This document shows positions 22,565 through 35,105 of a DNA stretch of 64,000 nucleotides, piece after piece. The stretch is from Pantoea rwandensis (GTDB lineage Bacteria; Pseudomonadota; Gammaproteobacteria; Enterobacterales; Enterobacteriaceae): assembly GCF_000759475.1 (NCBI RefSeq), contig NZ_CP009454.1, forward strand, positions 2,976,001-3,040,000. Reading direction: 5' to 3'. The first letter of the stretch is position 1, and every line of letters begins with the position of its first letter. A model generated the notes under the pieces. It did not search any database. It saw only the letters and a list, made by a program, of their open reading frames with translations, and was not told where the DNA came from. The position numbers were made by a program, and so were the translations under genes.

Positions 22565-23062
22565 TTATTCACCATCAGCCGGCGGTGGCGGCATTTTACC
22601 GTCATGCGGGCCTTTCTCTGTCAGACGTTTCTCAAAGTTGGCGTTGTACTGTTTTTTCTGTTCAGGTGTCAGCACGTTGTAAATCTTGTTCTGCGTTTCC
22701 ATCATGCTCACCGCACGATCTTTCGCGTTGGCGGTCATTTTCTCAGCCTGCGCTTCGGCTTTCGCTTTATCGAAAGTATCTGAAGCGATGATGCTGTGGT
22801 TAGCACGACGCTCTTCCAGAGATGGACGTTTCATCTCTTTATGGCTGTCACGCATGATGGTTTTGATCTGCGCTTTCTGCGCATCCGTCAGATTCAGGCC
22901 TTTGAACATCATCTCCATACCGTGATGACGCATTGGCGGCTTGTGCATCGGTTTTTCGCTACCTGCTGGCGGTGGTGTCAGATTGTCCGCTGCAGCGTGG
23001 ACGATGTTGGCAGCACCAAGAGCCATTGCAGTAGCCAGGAACAGGGAAGTGAGTTTACGCAT
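22565..23062 (-). CDS. spy: Periplasmic ATP-independent chaperone Spy
   Basis: 165-residue exported chaperone of the CpxP/Spy family that forms a cradle-shaped dimer and prevents protein aggregation under envelope stress. A signal peptide covers residues 1-23 (ends VHA). Two LTxxQ motifs are visible: LTDAQKAQI near residue 57 and LTPEQKKQY near residue 132. The mature protein is rich in Lys, Met and His. AAGGA precedes the ATG. In E. coli it responds to BaeSR and CpxAR; no definite box was found, but a palindrome lies upstream. It borders the ast operon, as in E. coli. Confidence 0.93.
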   Translation of the reverse strand: MRKLTSLFLATAMALGAANIVHAAADNLTPPPAGSEKPMHKPPMRHHGMEMMFKGLNLTDAQKAQIKTIMRDSHKEMKRPSLEERRANHSIIASDTFDKAKAEAQAEKMTANAKDRAVSMMETQNKIYNVLTPEQKKQYNANFEKRLTEKGPHDGKMPPPPADGE

Positions 23063-23145
23063 AATATTTTTCCTTACTATTCAGTTTCATGACGACAAGG
23101 TGTGTCGCGTCTTCGGAAACAAGCATACGACGCCAAACGTCAACT

Positions 23146-23160
23146 ACTCAGAGTCTGAGT
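23146..23160. promoter_or_regulatory. Palindrome upstream of spy
   Basis: Perfect seven-base half-sites ACTCAGA-G-TCTGAGT, 84 bases upstream of the spy start. It could be an operator; it does not match a Cpx or Bae box that I can recall. Confidence 0.4.
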
Positions 23161-23310
23161 AAAGCCCTGAAAGCATAAAAGACAGTAATCAGGCAATCAT
23201 GGAGAGAAAGAGAAGAAATGCGTGAGGAATTGCAAAAGAGTATGACAATCAAAGGGAAATGCGCAGGAATTAAGGAGGAGTGTAACGGTATTGTCGGATT
23301 TGCGGAAGGG

Positions 23311-23336
23311 AAAAATGGGTGAATTTTCTTCACCCA
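23311..23336 (-). terminator. Rho-independent terminator of the ast operon
   Basis: TGGGTGAA/TTCACCCA stem with a five-base loop and a U-run on the minus strand, just after the astE stop. Confidence 0.88.
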
Positions 23337-23342
23337 CCTTAT

Positions 23343-24338
23343 TTATAACGTCAGTGCCTGCGTCTGCTCGTTCTCTTCCACCAGCATCAGGCCAGCACGT
23401 AGTCCCGCAGCAACATTTGGATTGGGAAACAGCACATATTCACGCGCCTGTTGTACGTAGTAGCGCGTCTCCCCCTCTTCTGCCAGCAACGTGCCCTGCG
23501 GGAATGCCGTAAAGTTCAGCGTTTCTGGCCCCATGTGCAACACAAACGCGTCACCGTGACGGGTAATCTGCTGCGCCACACGATAATGCCGCGGCTGTTC
23601 CCGCACTTCTGGCAGTGGCTCGCCATACAACAATGCCGCCAGCGCCTGCTGCACCGCCGAGAACTGGCTGAGATCATTTTCTCCAAACGGCAGGGCTTTA
23701 CCCAGCTCCAGCGTACAGCTGGCCGCATCATGATGTTCACAGCTGTAGTGGGTAAAGGTGCCGCCAGGGGAACGATGAAACACCAGCGCTTCCAGCTCTG
23801 CCGCCGCCAGCCAGTGCAGAAAGTCGTGCGGCCACGGTTGAGGATTCAAGGGCATCACGCCAAAGCGCGCATGGTACGAGCCACGAATCGCGGTATGCAG
23901 ATCGAGATGCCAGCGCACTTCATGATCGCGACACTCGCGCCAGAACTGTTCAAGCGCCTGTTCCAGTCGCAACGTGCGCTGAGCTTCAGGCAAATCGGAC
24001 ACCTTCTGCCAGCGCCCACCGAACAAGCGGTTAATATCATATTGTTGATAACGCTTGCCGCTGCGTAGCGCATCGGGATTACCCAATATCACCAGCAACC
24101 GCACCGCTAACGGCTGATCTCCGCGCAGCAGTGGCGTCAACAACATGTTAAGAATCTCAACCGGGGCCGTTTCGTTGCCGTGCACGCCCGCTGACAGCAC
24201 CAGCGCCTGATGCGTCGGTGCATGGGGTGTCAGGGATAGAATGCCCTCATCGTGCCACTGCCACTGTAAATGGGCATTGCTGCCCTGCCGCTGCTGGGGC
24301 GGCTTACCTGACAGGGTTTGTTGTAGAAAATCCTGCAT
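23343..24338 (-). CDS. astE: Succinylglutamate desuccinylase AstE
   Basis: 331-residue zinc carboxypeptidase-like enzyme that splits N-succinylglutamate to succinate and glutamate, the last step of the arginine succinyltransferase pathway. Zinc-ligand motifs GVHGNETAP (near residue 50) and WHLDLHTAIRGS (near residue 143) are present, with the catalytic glutamate in CTLELGKALPFG. I chose the ATG at 24336-24338, five bases after AAGGAG; an in-frame GTG two codons upstream is worse. Last gene of astCADBE, 43 bases after astB. Confidence 0.96.
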   Translation of the reverse strand: MQDFLQQTLSGKPPQQRQGSNAHLQWQWHDEGILSLTPHAPTHQALVLSAGVHGNETAPVEILNMLLTPLLRGDQPLAVRLLVILGNPDALRSGKRYQQYDINRLFGGRWQKVSDLPEAQRTLRLEQALEQFWRECRDHEVRWHLDLHTAIRGSYHARFGVMPLNPQPWPHDFLHWLAAAELEALVFHRSPGGTFTHYSCEHHDAASCTLELGKALPFGENDLSQFSAVQQALAALLYGEPLPEVREQPRHYRVAQQITRHGDAFVLHMGPETLNFTAFPQGTLLAEEGETRYYVQQAREYVLFPNPNVAAGLRAGLMLVEENEQTQALTL

Positions 24339-24381
24339 GTACACTCCTTTTCAACTCAGAAGCTTCACTTACCCTCTGAGG

Positions 24382-25709
24382 TTAACGCTGAAATGCGTAG
24401 ACACTGCCTAAGTCTAGCAGCTGCGTCAGCTCATCCAGCGCGGTGCGTCCTTCACGCAGTAACTGTGGATCGGCCAAATCGGCTTGGGTCAGGCGATCAC
24501 GGTAGTGGCGATCGACCCAACTGTTCAGAGTGGTGAATAGGCGATCGTTCATTAGTACCGCTGGATTGAGGGCCTGACGCTCTGCTTCATTGAGCACCAC
24601 CCGCAAACGCAGACAGGCTGGCCCACCGCCATTGCACATACTCTCACGCAGATCGAACACCGTGAGCTCACGAATCGGTCCGCCGCTCTCCACCAGCTCA
24701 CTCAAATAGCGCCACACGCCCGCATGCTGGCGTGACTCTTCGGGCAGTACCAGTCGCATCCCACCTTCAGGATGCTGCAACAGCTGGCTGTTAAACAGAT
24801 AGGTATTCACCGCGTCGGCCACTGACACTTTATCACGCGGCACCACAATCGGCTGGAAGCCGGGCACGCGCGCAGCCAGCTGTTGTAATAACGCCGGCTG
24901 ATCGACAAACGCCTCCTCATGGCAGAACAGCACCTGCTGGTTGCTGACGGCGATGACATCGTTGTGGAATACGCCCTGATCGATCACCAGCGGGTTTTGC
25001 TGAGCAAACAGCGTGCGATCGTCGTCGAGCTGATGCAGGCGCGCCACCGCGGCACTGGCTTCCCGCGTCTGACGTGCCGGATAACGTGCTGGTGCAGCGC
25101 CCTGCTGTTGTCCATCACGACCATAAACAAACAGCTGAACACCCGCATCGCCGTACTCCGTACCAAAGCGGTTATGGTTGGCGGCACCTTCATCGCCAAA
25201 CAGCGCCACCTGCGGCAAAGCATCATGCACGCTGAAATGTTGCGGATCGCGGAAAATGGCGCGCAGCAAGTCGGCCGTTTCCGGCGCTTCGATGGCGCGG
25301 TGGAATTTATTGTTAAGGTTAGCCACGGTAAAGTGCACGCGACCATCGGCACTGTCGGCTGAAGGCGAAACGGTGGCAGCATTCGCCACCCACATTGCCG
25401 AGGCAGAACTGGCCGCAGACAACAATTGCGGTGCCTGCCGGGCGGCTTTCTCCAGCACCTGTTCGTCAGTGCCAGCAAAACCCAACTGGCGCAGCAGCGG
25501 GATATTCGGCCGCTCATGCGGCGGAATCACCCCTTGCACATAGCCCATGTCCGCCAGCGCTTTCATTTTCAACAGGCCCTGTTTCGCCGCCAGACGTGGG
25601 TTAGAAGGCTGCAGCTGATTACGCGTTGAGGCTTCATTACCAAATGAGAGCCCGGCGTAATGGTGCGTCAGGCCGACCAGACCGTCAAAATTGGCTTCAA
25701 ACGCTTTCA

Positions 25710-25710
<1 letters not shown>
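24382..25710 (-). CDS. astB: N-succinylarginine dihydrolase AstB
   Basis: 442-residue amidinotransferase-fold enzyme that hydrolyses succinylarginine to succinylornithine, CO2 and two ammonia molecules. The active-site cysteine lies in [16 protein letters not shown] near residue 365, with conserved histidine in VFHNDVIAV. Full length. Its ATG overlaps the astD stop by one base (TAATG), implying translational coupling. Confidence 0.96.
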
Positions 25711-28200
<2,490 letters not shown>

Positions 28201-28204
<4 letters not shown>

Positions 28205-29421
28205 GATGCAGCTCCTTTGAGCACGCGAGCACAGGCACGTTCAAAGCGCGCCAGTCCCTCTTTCACTTCCGCTTCACTGATATTGAGCGCGGGCGCGAAA
28301 CGCACCACGTTAGCACCGGCAATCAGCACCATGACGCCCTCTTCCGCCGCCGCCAGGTTGAACTGCTTCGCTTTCCCGGCAAAATCTTCATTCAGCACGG
28401 CTCCAATCAACAGCCCAAGACCGCGAACTTCTTTTAAGATCGGCAGGCGCTGGTTCATCTCTTGTAATGCCGCGACAAACCACTGATGGCGCTCTGTGAC
28501 ACCCGCTATAAAGTCGGGTTGGTTAATCAACTCCATCACTTTACCGGCGACGGCACCTGCCAGCGGGTTACCGCCGTAGGTGGTGCCATGGGTGCCCACG
28601 CCCATCACCAGCGCCAGATCTTCACGTGTCAGCATCGCGCCGATCGGGAAGCCACCACCCAGCGCTTTGGCGGTGGTCAGCACGTCAGGCGTCACGCCAT
28701 AGTGCATGTAGGCATACAGTGAACCGGTACGCCCCACGCCGCTCTGCACTTCATCGAATATCAACGTCGCCTGATGTTTGTCGCACAGTTCACGCAGGCC
28801 GCGCAGGAAAGCCGGATCGGCCGGTACAACACCGCCCTCACCCTGAATCGGTTCAACAATCACGGCACAGGTTTGGTCATTGATCAGTGCTGCGGCAGAG
28901 GCCAAATCGTTGAAGCTGGCATGTTCAATCGCCGGGGGTAACGGCGCAAAATCACGTGAATAAGCCGGTTGACCACCCGCTGAAACAGTAAATAGCGTGC
29001 GTCCGTGGAAAGCATTATTGAAGGCCACGATGCCATTTTTCTCGGCGCCAAAACGATCGTGCGCGACTTTACGCGCCAGTTTCAGTGCTGCCTCATTAGC
29101 CTCTGCCCCGGAGTTACAGAAGAACACGCGATCGGCAAAGGTGGCGTCAATGAGCTGTTTAGCCAGGCGTAAAATAGGTTCGTTGGTATAGCCATTGCCG
29201 GTGTGCCATAGCTTACCGGCCTGCTCTGTCAGAGCCTGTTGCAAAGCGGGATGCGCATGTCCCAATGCATTAACCGCGATGCCACCTGCAAAGTCGATGT
29301 AATCCTTACCTTGCTGATCCCAGAGCGTTGAGCCTTCAGCACGCACCGGTACAAAAGCTGCGGGGGCATATACCGGCATCATCCATTGATCAAAATCGTG
29401 ACGTGAAACCTGCAGTGACAT
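28201..29421 (-). CDS. astC: Succinylornithine transaminase AstC
   Basis: 406-residue class III PLP aminotransferase converting succinylornithine and 2-oxoglutarate to succinylglutamate semialdehyde and glutamate; it can also act on acetylornithine. Motifs: [19 protein letters not shown] (phosphate binding), [14 protein letters not shown] and the PLP lysine in [17 protein letters not shown] at 29419-29421 gives exactly the E. coli length and is eight bases from GGAG; an ATG two codons upstream is too close to it. First gene of the operon. Confidence 0.96.
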
Positions 29422-29502
29422 AGCCATTTCTCCTGCTCCAGCTAAGTGAAGCTATTGTTTTAAAATTGTTAAAATCCGTTGTGTCGCAGCACTACTGTAG
29501 AG

Positions 29503-29518
29503 TGCAGTAAGCGTGCCA
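29503..29518 (-). promoter_or_regulatory. Sigma-54 promoter of astCADBE
   Basis: Minus-strand TGGCAC-GCTTA-CTGCA, with the GG and GC dinucleotides spaced as in the -24/-12 consensus TGGCAC-N5-TTGCA, 82 bases upstream of astC. In E. coli this operon is driven by NtrC and sigma-54 in nitrogen limitation. A possible NtrC half-site (TGGTGC) is near 29758-29763. Confidence 0.85.
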
Positions 29519-30309
29519 GCTAGCGGAAAAAATGCATAAATGGGTTTGAGCAACGCAATATCAATGAGTTAGATTAGGTCACTATTCACATTAACTGCAT
29601 AAAAAGTGAATATCAGTCTGATGGAGAGAGGAGAGCAGCTATTTATTTAGCAGATTTATGCATTCACAAAATGAAATAGCGCTTTTGTGATCGCACAGCT
29701 AATATTTCGCCAAAAAGTCGCGGCGTCCGCCCTGTTTTAGGGCAACTTGTGCATTTATGGTGCGCGGATGTGCAGGAAATGTGCATCCAAATCGGCAAGT
29801 AGAGGTGGCACTCACTCGCTCCTGTTTAACAATCTCTTTGCATATTTGGCTGCATTTTGAACAACGCCTTAATTAAACGTAAGTTAAACGACGTTTAGTG
29901 ACTAAGGTTATTATCATTGCAGAAATAAAAAGACACAAAGAGATTAACCAGATAATTACCATGCTAATGATTAGGTGGTTTTATATATTTTTTATTGAAC
30001 AATAATGCATAGGCTTGTGCTATTTAACCATCATAGAAACAGGGTGATTTACTTTTCTTTAATTTTATTAATACCAATATAAAACAATGAGTTATCTATT
30101 TATATTGATGCGATACATATTGATATTGGGATAAGTTTATCCAATGTAAAATCCCATATAATGGAAGTTAAGATTAAAAATCACACAAAAAGCCAATAGG
30201 AAATATTTAGTTACATATATTGCACTGTTGATCTTGAACCTTTTGTGTCATTTTCTTTTCACCCCGATGACGGGGATACAATTAAAAAATATCACAGGGT
30301 AAATTATAA
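29519..30309. other. AT-rich regulatory region between ast operon and porin gene
   Basis: About 790 bases, strikingly AT-rich from 29860 to 30250, with no convincing open frame. It holds upstream activator sequences of the ast promoter on one side and the porin promoter on the other: TACAAT at 30277-30282 is a candidate -10, and CCCCG-ATGA-CGGGG (30262-30275) forms a short perfect inverted repeat just ahead of it. AT-richness fits OmpR or H-NS control of a porin. I saw no MicF-like RNA with a terminator. Confidence 0.5.
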
Positions 30310-31401
30310 ATGATGAAGCGCTCCTTACTGGCAGCAGTGATGCCTTTACTGCTGGGACTTTCTTCGGCTCAGGCCGCCGAAATCTATAACAAAGATGGCA
30401 ACAAACTGGACCTGACCGGCAAAATCAACGTTTCGCATCTGTTCTCTGACAACGACAGCGCAAACGGTGAAGTCTCTTCCTATACCCGCCTGGGCTTTAA
30501 AGGCGAAACCAAAATTAATGACCAGCTGACCGGCTATGGTCAGTGGCAATACCAGTACAGCCTGAGCAACTCTGAAGGCAGCGATGCTAACTCAGGCAAC
30601 AAAACCCGTCTGGGCTTTGCGGGTCTGAAAATTGCTCAGTTCGGTTCAATCGACTACGGCCGTAACTACGGTCTGGTGTACGACGTACTGGGCTACACCG
30701 ATATGCTGCCGTACTTTGGTGGTGATTCAGGTTACACCGATGCGTTCTTGTCAGGCCGTTCTACCGGTGTGCTGACCTGGCGTAACAAAGATTTCTTCGG
30801 TCTGGTGAAAGGCTGGAACTTTGCCGCGCAGTATGAAGGCAAAAACGAGCGCTCTGACAGCGCAACTGCCAGCAACCTGGCGGTACGTCGTTCGAATGGT
30901 GACGGCTTTGCGTTGTCAACCTCCTATGATTTCGATTTTGGCCTGAGCATTGTTGGTGCTTATGCGAACCTCGATCGTGTCACTGCACAGAACACCGCAA
31001 CCTACGGCCGTGGCGATAAAGCGCAGAGCTGGGCAGCCGGTCTGAAATACGATGCCAACCAGATTTACCTGGCGACCATCTATGGCGAAACGCAGAACGC
31101 GACGCCGATCGGTAATAACGGTTTCGCTAACAAAGCGGTTAACTTTGAAGCCGTTGCACAGTATCAGTTCCTGAATGGCCTGCGTCCTTCACTGGGCTAT
31201 GTGTCTTCTCGCGCGAAAGATGTCGAGAACAATGTAGGTGATACTGACCTGTTCAAATACGTAGCCGTTGGCGTGACTTACTACTTCAACAAGAACATGT
31301 CTGCTTATGCAGAGTATAAAATCAACCTGTTGAAAGATAATAACGCGTTGAACATCAACACTGACGACGTAACTGCTGTTGGTCTGGTGTATCAGTTCTA
31401 A
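30310..31401 (+). CDS. General porin of the OmpC/OmpF/PhoE family
   Basis: 363-residue trimeric outer-membrane porin. Signal peptide of 22 residues (ends AQA), mature start [16 protein letters not shown], 16 expected strands and a C-terminal phenylalanine (VYQF) for BAM recognition. The constriction loop reads [14 protein letters not shown] where OmpC/OmpF have PEFGGD, so the usual glutamate is tyrosine. Which paralogue it is (OmpC, OmpF or OmpN) cannot be settled from this. ATG at 30310 is about ten bases after AGGG; a second ATG follows directly. Confidence 0.93.
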   Translation: MMKRSLLAAVMPLLLGLSSAQAAEIYNKDGNKLDLTGKINVSHLFSDNDSANGEVSSYTRLGFKGETKINDQLTGYGQWQYQYSLSNSEGSDANSGNKTRLGFAGLKIAQFGSIDYGRNYGLVYDVLGYTDMLPYFGGDSGYTDAFLSGRSTGVLTWRNKDFFGLVKGWNFAAQYEGKNERSDSATASNLAVRRSNGDGFALSTSYDFDFGLSIVGAYANLDRVTAQNTATYGRGDKAQSWAAGLKYDANQIYLATIYGETQNATPIGNNGFANKAVNFEAVAQYQFLNGLRPSLGYVSSRAKDVENNVGDTDLFKYVAVGVTYYFNKNMSAYAEYKINLLKDNNALNINTDDVTAVGLVYQF

Positions 31402-31450
31402 GTGAGTATCCCTCATTGCATACCGGCTAGTGTCGGCTGGGTATGAGCAA

Positions 31451-31475
31451 AGGGCAGCGTAAGCTGCCCTTTTTT
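31451..31475 (+). terminator. Rho-independent terminator after the porin gene
   Basis: GGGCAGC/GCTGCCC stem with GTAA loop and six T, 50 bases after the stop. Confidence 0.92.
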
Positions 31476-31573
31476 ATTGTCGTTATACAGGTACTCAATC
31501 GTGATTGAGGACGCGATAACTGACTGTTTCCGTTATTACTCTTCATGATTTTACACTCATGGAGAACACGCTA

Positions 31574-32632
31574 ATGATTCGATTTTGTATTTGTGCACTT
31601 ATGCTGATGATGTGTGCATCGCTTGCACAGGCAGCTACGGGCTTTCGTCAGATAACACTTGATAGCCAGGGCAATCGTCCGCTCAATGTTGCTTTTTGGT
31701 ATCCCACTGCAGCCACGGGCGTCTTAGAAGATGTGGGTGAGAACCCAGCGTTCTATGGTGAGTCGGTTTTACGCAATGCAACGCCTCGTCCCGGACAGCA
31801 TCCTTTAGTCCTGCTGTCTCACGGCTATGGCGGTAGCTGGCGTAACCTCAACTGGTTGGCGCATGCACTCACTGTGCAAGGATATATCGTCGCTGCCCCC
31901 AATCATCCCGGTACAACAACTGAGAATCGCGATCCTGCTACTGCCCGGAAACTTTGGCTGCGTCCAGATGATATCAGCCGGGTACTGGACCGATTATTGG
32001 CAGACGAACACCTGGCAGGAAAGGTTGATCCATTGCGCATCGCCGCCATCGGCCACTCACTTGGAGGGTGGACAGTAATGGAGTTAATCGGTGCCCGGTT
32101 TTCGTCAAACAGATTTGTTCAGGATTGCCAGAACCACGCGCCGCTATCAGACTGTCAATTGATTGAGACTTTGGGTATCAGCAACACGAATACCGCTTCT
32201 TTATTAAATGCTCAATTAGGTAGCCCCCACATCAAAGCGGCTATATCGCTCGATCTGGGTCTGGCGCGCGGATTCACGCCAGATAGTTTGGCAAGGATTT
32301 CTGTGCCAGTGCTGGTATTATCCGCAGAACAAGACAGTGTTGAACTTCCCGCCTCACTGGAATCCGGCTATCTGGCGCAGTATCTTCCGCCTCAACAGAC
32401 ACCGTTTTCACGTATCAGCGGCGCAACCCACTTTAGTTTTATGCAGCGCTGTAAACCCCATGCTGCTGAGTTGATTGAACAGTCTTCCCCTGGCGATGGC
32501 ATCATTTGCCAGGATCAAGGCAGCCGGAGCCGTGCCGATATTCATCAGGAGTTAATCGCCCGTATCACGCATTTTCTGAGCGCGGCATTGAACCGGCCTG
32601 CTGACGAAATGCACTCGGCGTCTGCCCGCTGA
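31574..32632 (+). CDS. Exported alpha/beta hydrolase (PAF-acetylhydrolase/dienelactone hydrolase-like)
   Basis: 352-residue predicted periplasmic hydrolase. A signal peptide covers about residues 1-21 (MIRFCICALMLMMCASLAQA). The core shows LVLLSHGYGGSWRN (oxyanion region), nucleophile elbow GHSLGG, acid in VLVLSAEQDSVELP and histidine in SGATHFSFM. This order matches bacterial proteins related to platelet-activating factor acetylhydrolase; the substrate is unknown. GGAG lies nine bases before the ATG at 31574. The last 68 bases overlap the end of the opposite-strand AraC gene. Confidence 0.8.
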   Translation: MIRFCICALMLMMCASLAQAATGFRQITLDSQGNRPLNVAFWYPTAATGVLEDVGENPAFYGESVLRNATPRPGQHPLVLLSHGYGGSWRNLNWLAHALTVQGYIVAAPNHPGTTTENRDPATARKLWLRPDDISRVLDRLLADEHLAGKVDPLRIAAIGHSLGGWTVMELIGARFSSNRFVQDCQNHAPLSDCQLIETLGISNTNTASLLNAQLGSPHIKAAISLDLGLARGFTPDSLARISVPVLVLSAEQDSVELPASLESGYLAQYLPPQQTPFSRISGATHFSFMQRCKPHAAELIEQSSPGDGIICQDQGSRSRADIHQELIARITHFLSAALNRPADEMHSASAR

Positions 32633-33599
32633 TGCGGAGAAACTCGCGATTGAAATTTGATTTGGTGGTGAATCCTGAAGCCAGCATCACCTCCGTAACC
32701 GGCAGTGAACTGCTTCGGAGCAACTGCTGCGCATGAGCGATGCGAAAACCATTTATCCATTGAGAAACATTACAGTGGTAAGTCGCATTGATCGCACGCG
32801 AGATGTGACGCGAGGGAATACCGGCTTTGCGCGCCAATAGATTCAACGTGAGTTGTGTATTAAGGAACAGGTCATCCTGCCGCAGTCGATTTTCCAGTTG
32901 CAGGCACAAAGCTGCCTGCTCAGGCGTCTGCAACGGAGAAGAATCGGGCAGTACTGTCTCAATACTCACTTCCCGGGGGCGAGTACGTGCTGCAAATACA
33001 ATCGCCAGGCTAAGTAAAGGCAGCATTAAACTTTGCATTATCGCGATGATTTGCGGCACAAGCTTGCCCTGATGCAAAGTGAATTCGAGCGCCACCAGCA
33101 AATCTGTCATACCAGAGAAGCAAAGAAATACACCGGCGGTAAGAGCCATTTTTGCCGCCAGCCCGACTTCGCTGATGCGCGCATCGCTTAATCGATCCCC
33201 ACCGCCTAAGCCCAGAAAAATCAACGCTGCCCCGTATCCGATGTAGAGCACAAATAGCACGCTATCAATGGTTGGTGGCCAGCACTGCATAATGATGATG
33301 GCCAGCGCGGGCGGGACGATTTTCCAGCGTGAATAGTTCTGAGTCGTATGCGGGCTGAAACAGTACCAGGCCAGCGCTGGAAGCAGCGTTGCCAATAACA
33401 CGCGCAAAGCCATGAGTGGCGTTGACGGCAAGATCCAACGTAATGCTCCCACCGCCAGTAACAGTGAGCAGACGACCAGAAATAACAGCGTGGTTTGGTG
33501 GCGTTGCTTATCGTTCGCCGCTAAGGTCACGATTAAAATCAGCAGCACCAGTAGCGTAACCAGCGGAACCGGAATTGAAGGCATGCAATAAGAACCCAT
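32565..33599 (-). CDS. Membrane-anchored AraC-family transcriptional regulator
   Basis: 344-residue regulator with six or seven hydrophobic segments in residues 5-215, then a C-terminal AraC-type DNA-binding domain from about residue 240 (LTLNLLARKAGIPSRHISRAIN as first helix-turn-helix, VTEVMLASGFTTKSNFNREF as second, ending in the GQTPSAFR signature). Such proteins sense at the membrane. The start is uncertain: ATG 33599 and ATG 33584 are both possible, with poor ribosome sites. It converges on and overlaps the hydrolase gene, which it may regulate; this is inference. Confidence 0.8.
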   Translation of the reverse strand: MGSYCMPSIPVPLVTLLVLLILIVTLAANDKQRHQTTLLFLVVCSLLLAVGALRWILPSTPLMALRVLLATLLPALAWYCFSPHTTQNYSRWKIVPPALAIIIMQCWPPTIDSVLFVLYIGYGAALIFLGLGGGDRLSDARISEVGLAAKMALTAGVFLCFSGMTDLLVALEFTLHQGKLVPQIIAIMQSLMLPLLSLAIVFAARTRPREVSIETVLPDSSPLQTPEQAALCLQLENRLRQDDLFLNTQLTLNLLARKAGIPSRHISRAINATYHCNVSQWINGFRIAHAQQLLRSSSLPVTEVMLASGFTTKSNFNREFLRISGQTPSAFRQQAGSMPRSENA

Positions 33600-33668
33600 T
33601 CCTGACAATAAGCCGCTATGTTACCGGGTTCATGCAGTGAAGTGGCATGAATTTCGTCGATGACCGTT

Positions 33669-35105
33669 TTAAGGCGCCAGCAAATCGAAACGATTATCCT
33701 CTCCGGAATTGATGCTAAACGGTTCCTGTAATTGCAGCGTAATCCAGTTGGAGGTCACCCGGCTGCCCTTGCTGTCTTCCAGCGTCACAGACAGGCGATA
33801 GCTGTTGGTGGCGTCAGATGCGCTGTTCCACGTGGGCATAATAATGCTCCATCCTTGCGGATCGTTAGGATTCGCACCCGGCGTTAAGCTCAGTGCCTGA
33901 GTGTCGCCCTGCCAGACCACTTTAGTGATCGGATTGGCATTACGGATTTGCAATTTCAGCGGCAGACTTTCACCGCCGTTTAATTGCCATGGCGGCGTAG
34001 CGAGGAACACGGATAAAGTTTTGCGCTGACGATATTCCACCACCGGCGTAGTGTTGCGGGTGACCATGTCGTAACGACTGCCACGCAGCGAACGCGCTTC
34101 TGCCACGTTATCGGCACTCAACTGCTGGCTCAGCGGCACGCCGAAGCGATAGTTAAGATGCAAACCCAGTTGGTCCTGACTCTCACCTTCATTACTGGTT
34201 TTGTGGCTGGCAGAGAGTGTGACCAACGGCACAGGCGTGTAGGAGACACCAAAGGTCAGCGCCGAAGGATTGTGATAGGTGTTGCCGCTACTAAACAGAT
34301 CCACATCATTGCCCAGATACTGCTCCCAACTCACTGACATCCCAAGCTGGCGATAGAAAGGCAGATAGCCCTGGGTGGTGAAATCGTAGCCGCGTGCTAA
34401 ACGCTGCTGCTGGAAAGGATCGCGATTTTGCCAACCCGACAGTGGCGTGTAGTAGTTAGCCGAGAAGCGCAGGTAATCGCCCCACGCTTCGGTGCCCACT
34501 GAAGCGCGCTGCAATCCGCTATTAAACATGCGGTCGACAAAACCGTTGTAACCCAGCAGCCATTTACCCGCCGTCCAGCGTTGTCCCAAGCCGATATTGC
34601 CCACCAGCCCATCATCCGTTTGATGAAAGCCCACTTCACTAAAGGTCAGGTATTGGTAGCGATCGGCCCACGGCGTGAGTAGCGAAGCGCCACTGCCGGT
34701 GAAGTTACCGTCCATATCGACGTTAAAATCGATTTGCGCTTTACCATAAGGCGACAACAGGGATTGGCCTTCATCCACCACGCGGTTCGCCACTTCATCG
34801 CGGAAATGGTTAAACGCCCAGATGCCCGCCTGATGACCAAAAGTGTTGTCGCTGGTGCTGTCCTGACTGGCTTCACCAATGCTCTTGGCGATGGTGGCCA
34901 GATTCTTGCTGAAGGCCGCATTCTCGTCTTCATAGCCAAGTGCGGGTAGATCGCTGGCCATTTTCTGGAAGCGTTCGGGATCGCTAAAGGGCGCATCAGC
35001 AACGTGCGTGTCAGTGACCAACGCCAAAGCCGGTGCAGTGAAAAGCAGCCCCGTTGCGGCAGGCAGCATGCGCAGTGATTTGAAAGCGGAAAAAACAGAT
35101 GTCAT
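33669..35105 (-). CDS. Intimin/invasin-like inverse autotransporter domain protein (YchO-like)
   Basis: 478-residue exported protein. Signal peptide about residues 1-28 (ends ALA), a helical stretch, then the inverse autotransporter beta-barrel from about residue 105 (FDEVANR-like region, then AQIDFNVDMDGNFTGSGASLLTPWADRYQYLTFSEVGF) to about 345, followed by one Ig-like domain at the C-terminus. Size and layout match E. coli YchO (about 464 residues), which affects adhesion and invasion, rather than large intimins with many Ig repeats. No ribosome binding site of note. Monocistronic. Confidence 0.85.
   Translation of the reverse strand: MTSVFSAFKSLRMLPAATGLLFTAPALALVTDTHVADAPFSDPERFQKMASDLPALGYEDENAAFSKNLATIAKSIGEASQDSTSDNTFGHQAGIWAFNHFRDEVANRVVDEGQSLLSPYGKAQIDFNVDMDGNFTGSGASLLTPWADRYQYLTFSEVGFHQTDDGLVGNIGLGQRWTAGKWLLGYNGFVDRMFNSGLQRASVGTEAWGDYLRFSANYYTPLSGWQNRDPFQQQRLARGYDFTTQGYLPFYRQLGMSVSWEQYLGNDVDLFSSGNTYHNPSALTFGVSYTPVPLVTLSASHKTSNEGESQDQLGLHLNYRFGVPLSQQLSADNVAEARSLRGSRYDMVTRNTTPVVEYRQRKTLSVFLATPPWQLNGGESLPLKLQIRNANPITKVVWQGDTQALSLTPGANPNDPQGWSIIMPTWNSASDATNSYRLSVTLEDSKGSRVTSNWITLQLQEPFSINSGEDNRFDLLAP

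Noticed and set aside
29428..30309. MicF-like or MicC-like small RNA beside the porin
   Set aside because: No hairpin followed by a U-run is visible on either strand in this gap.
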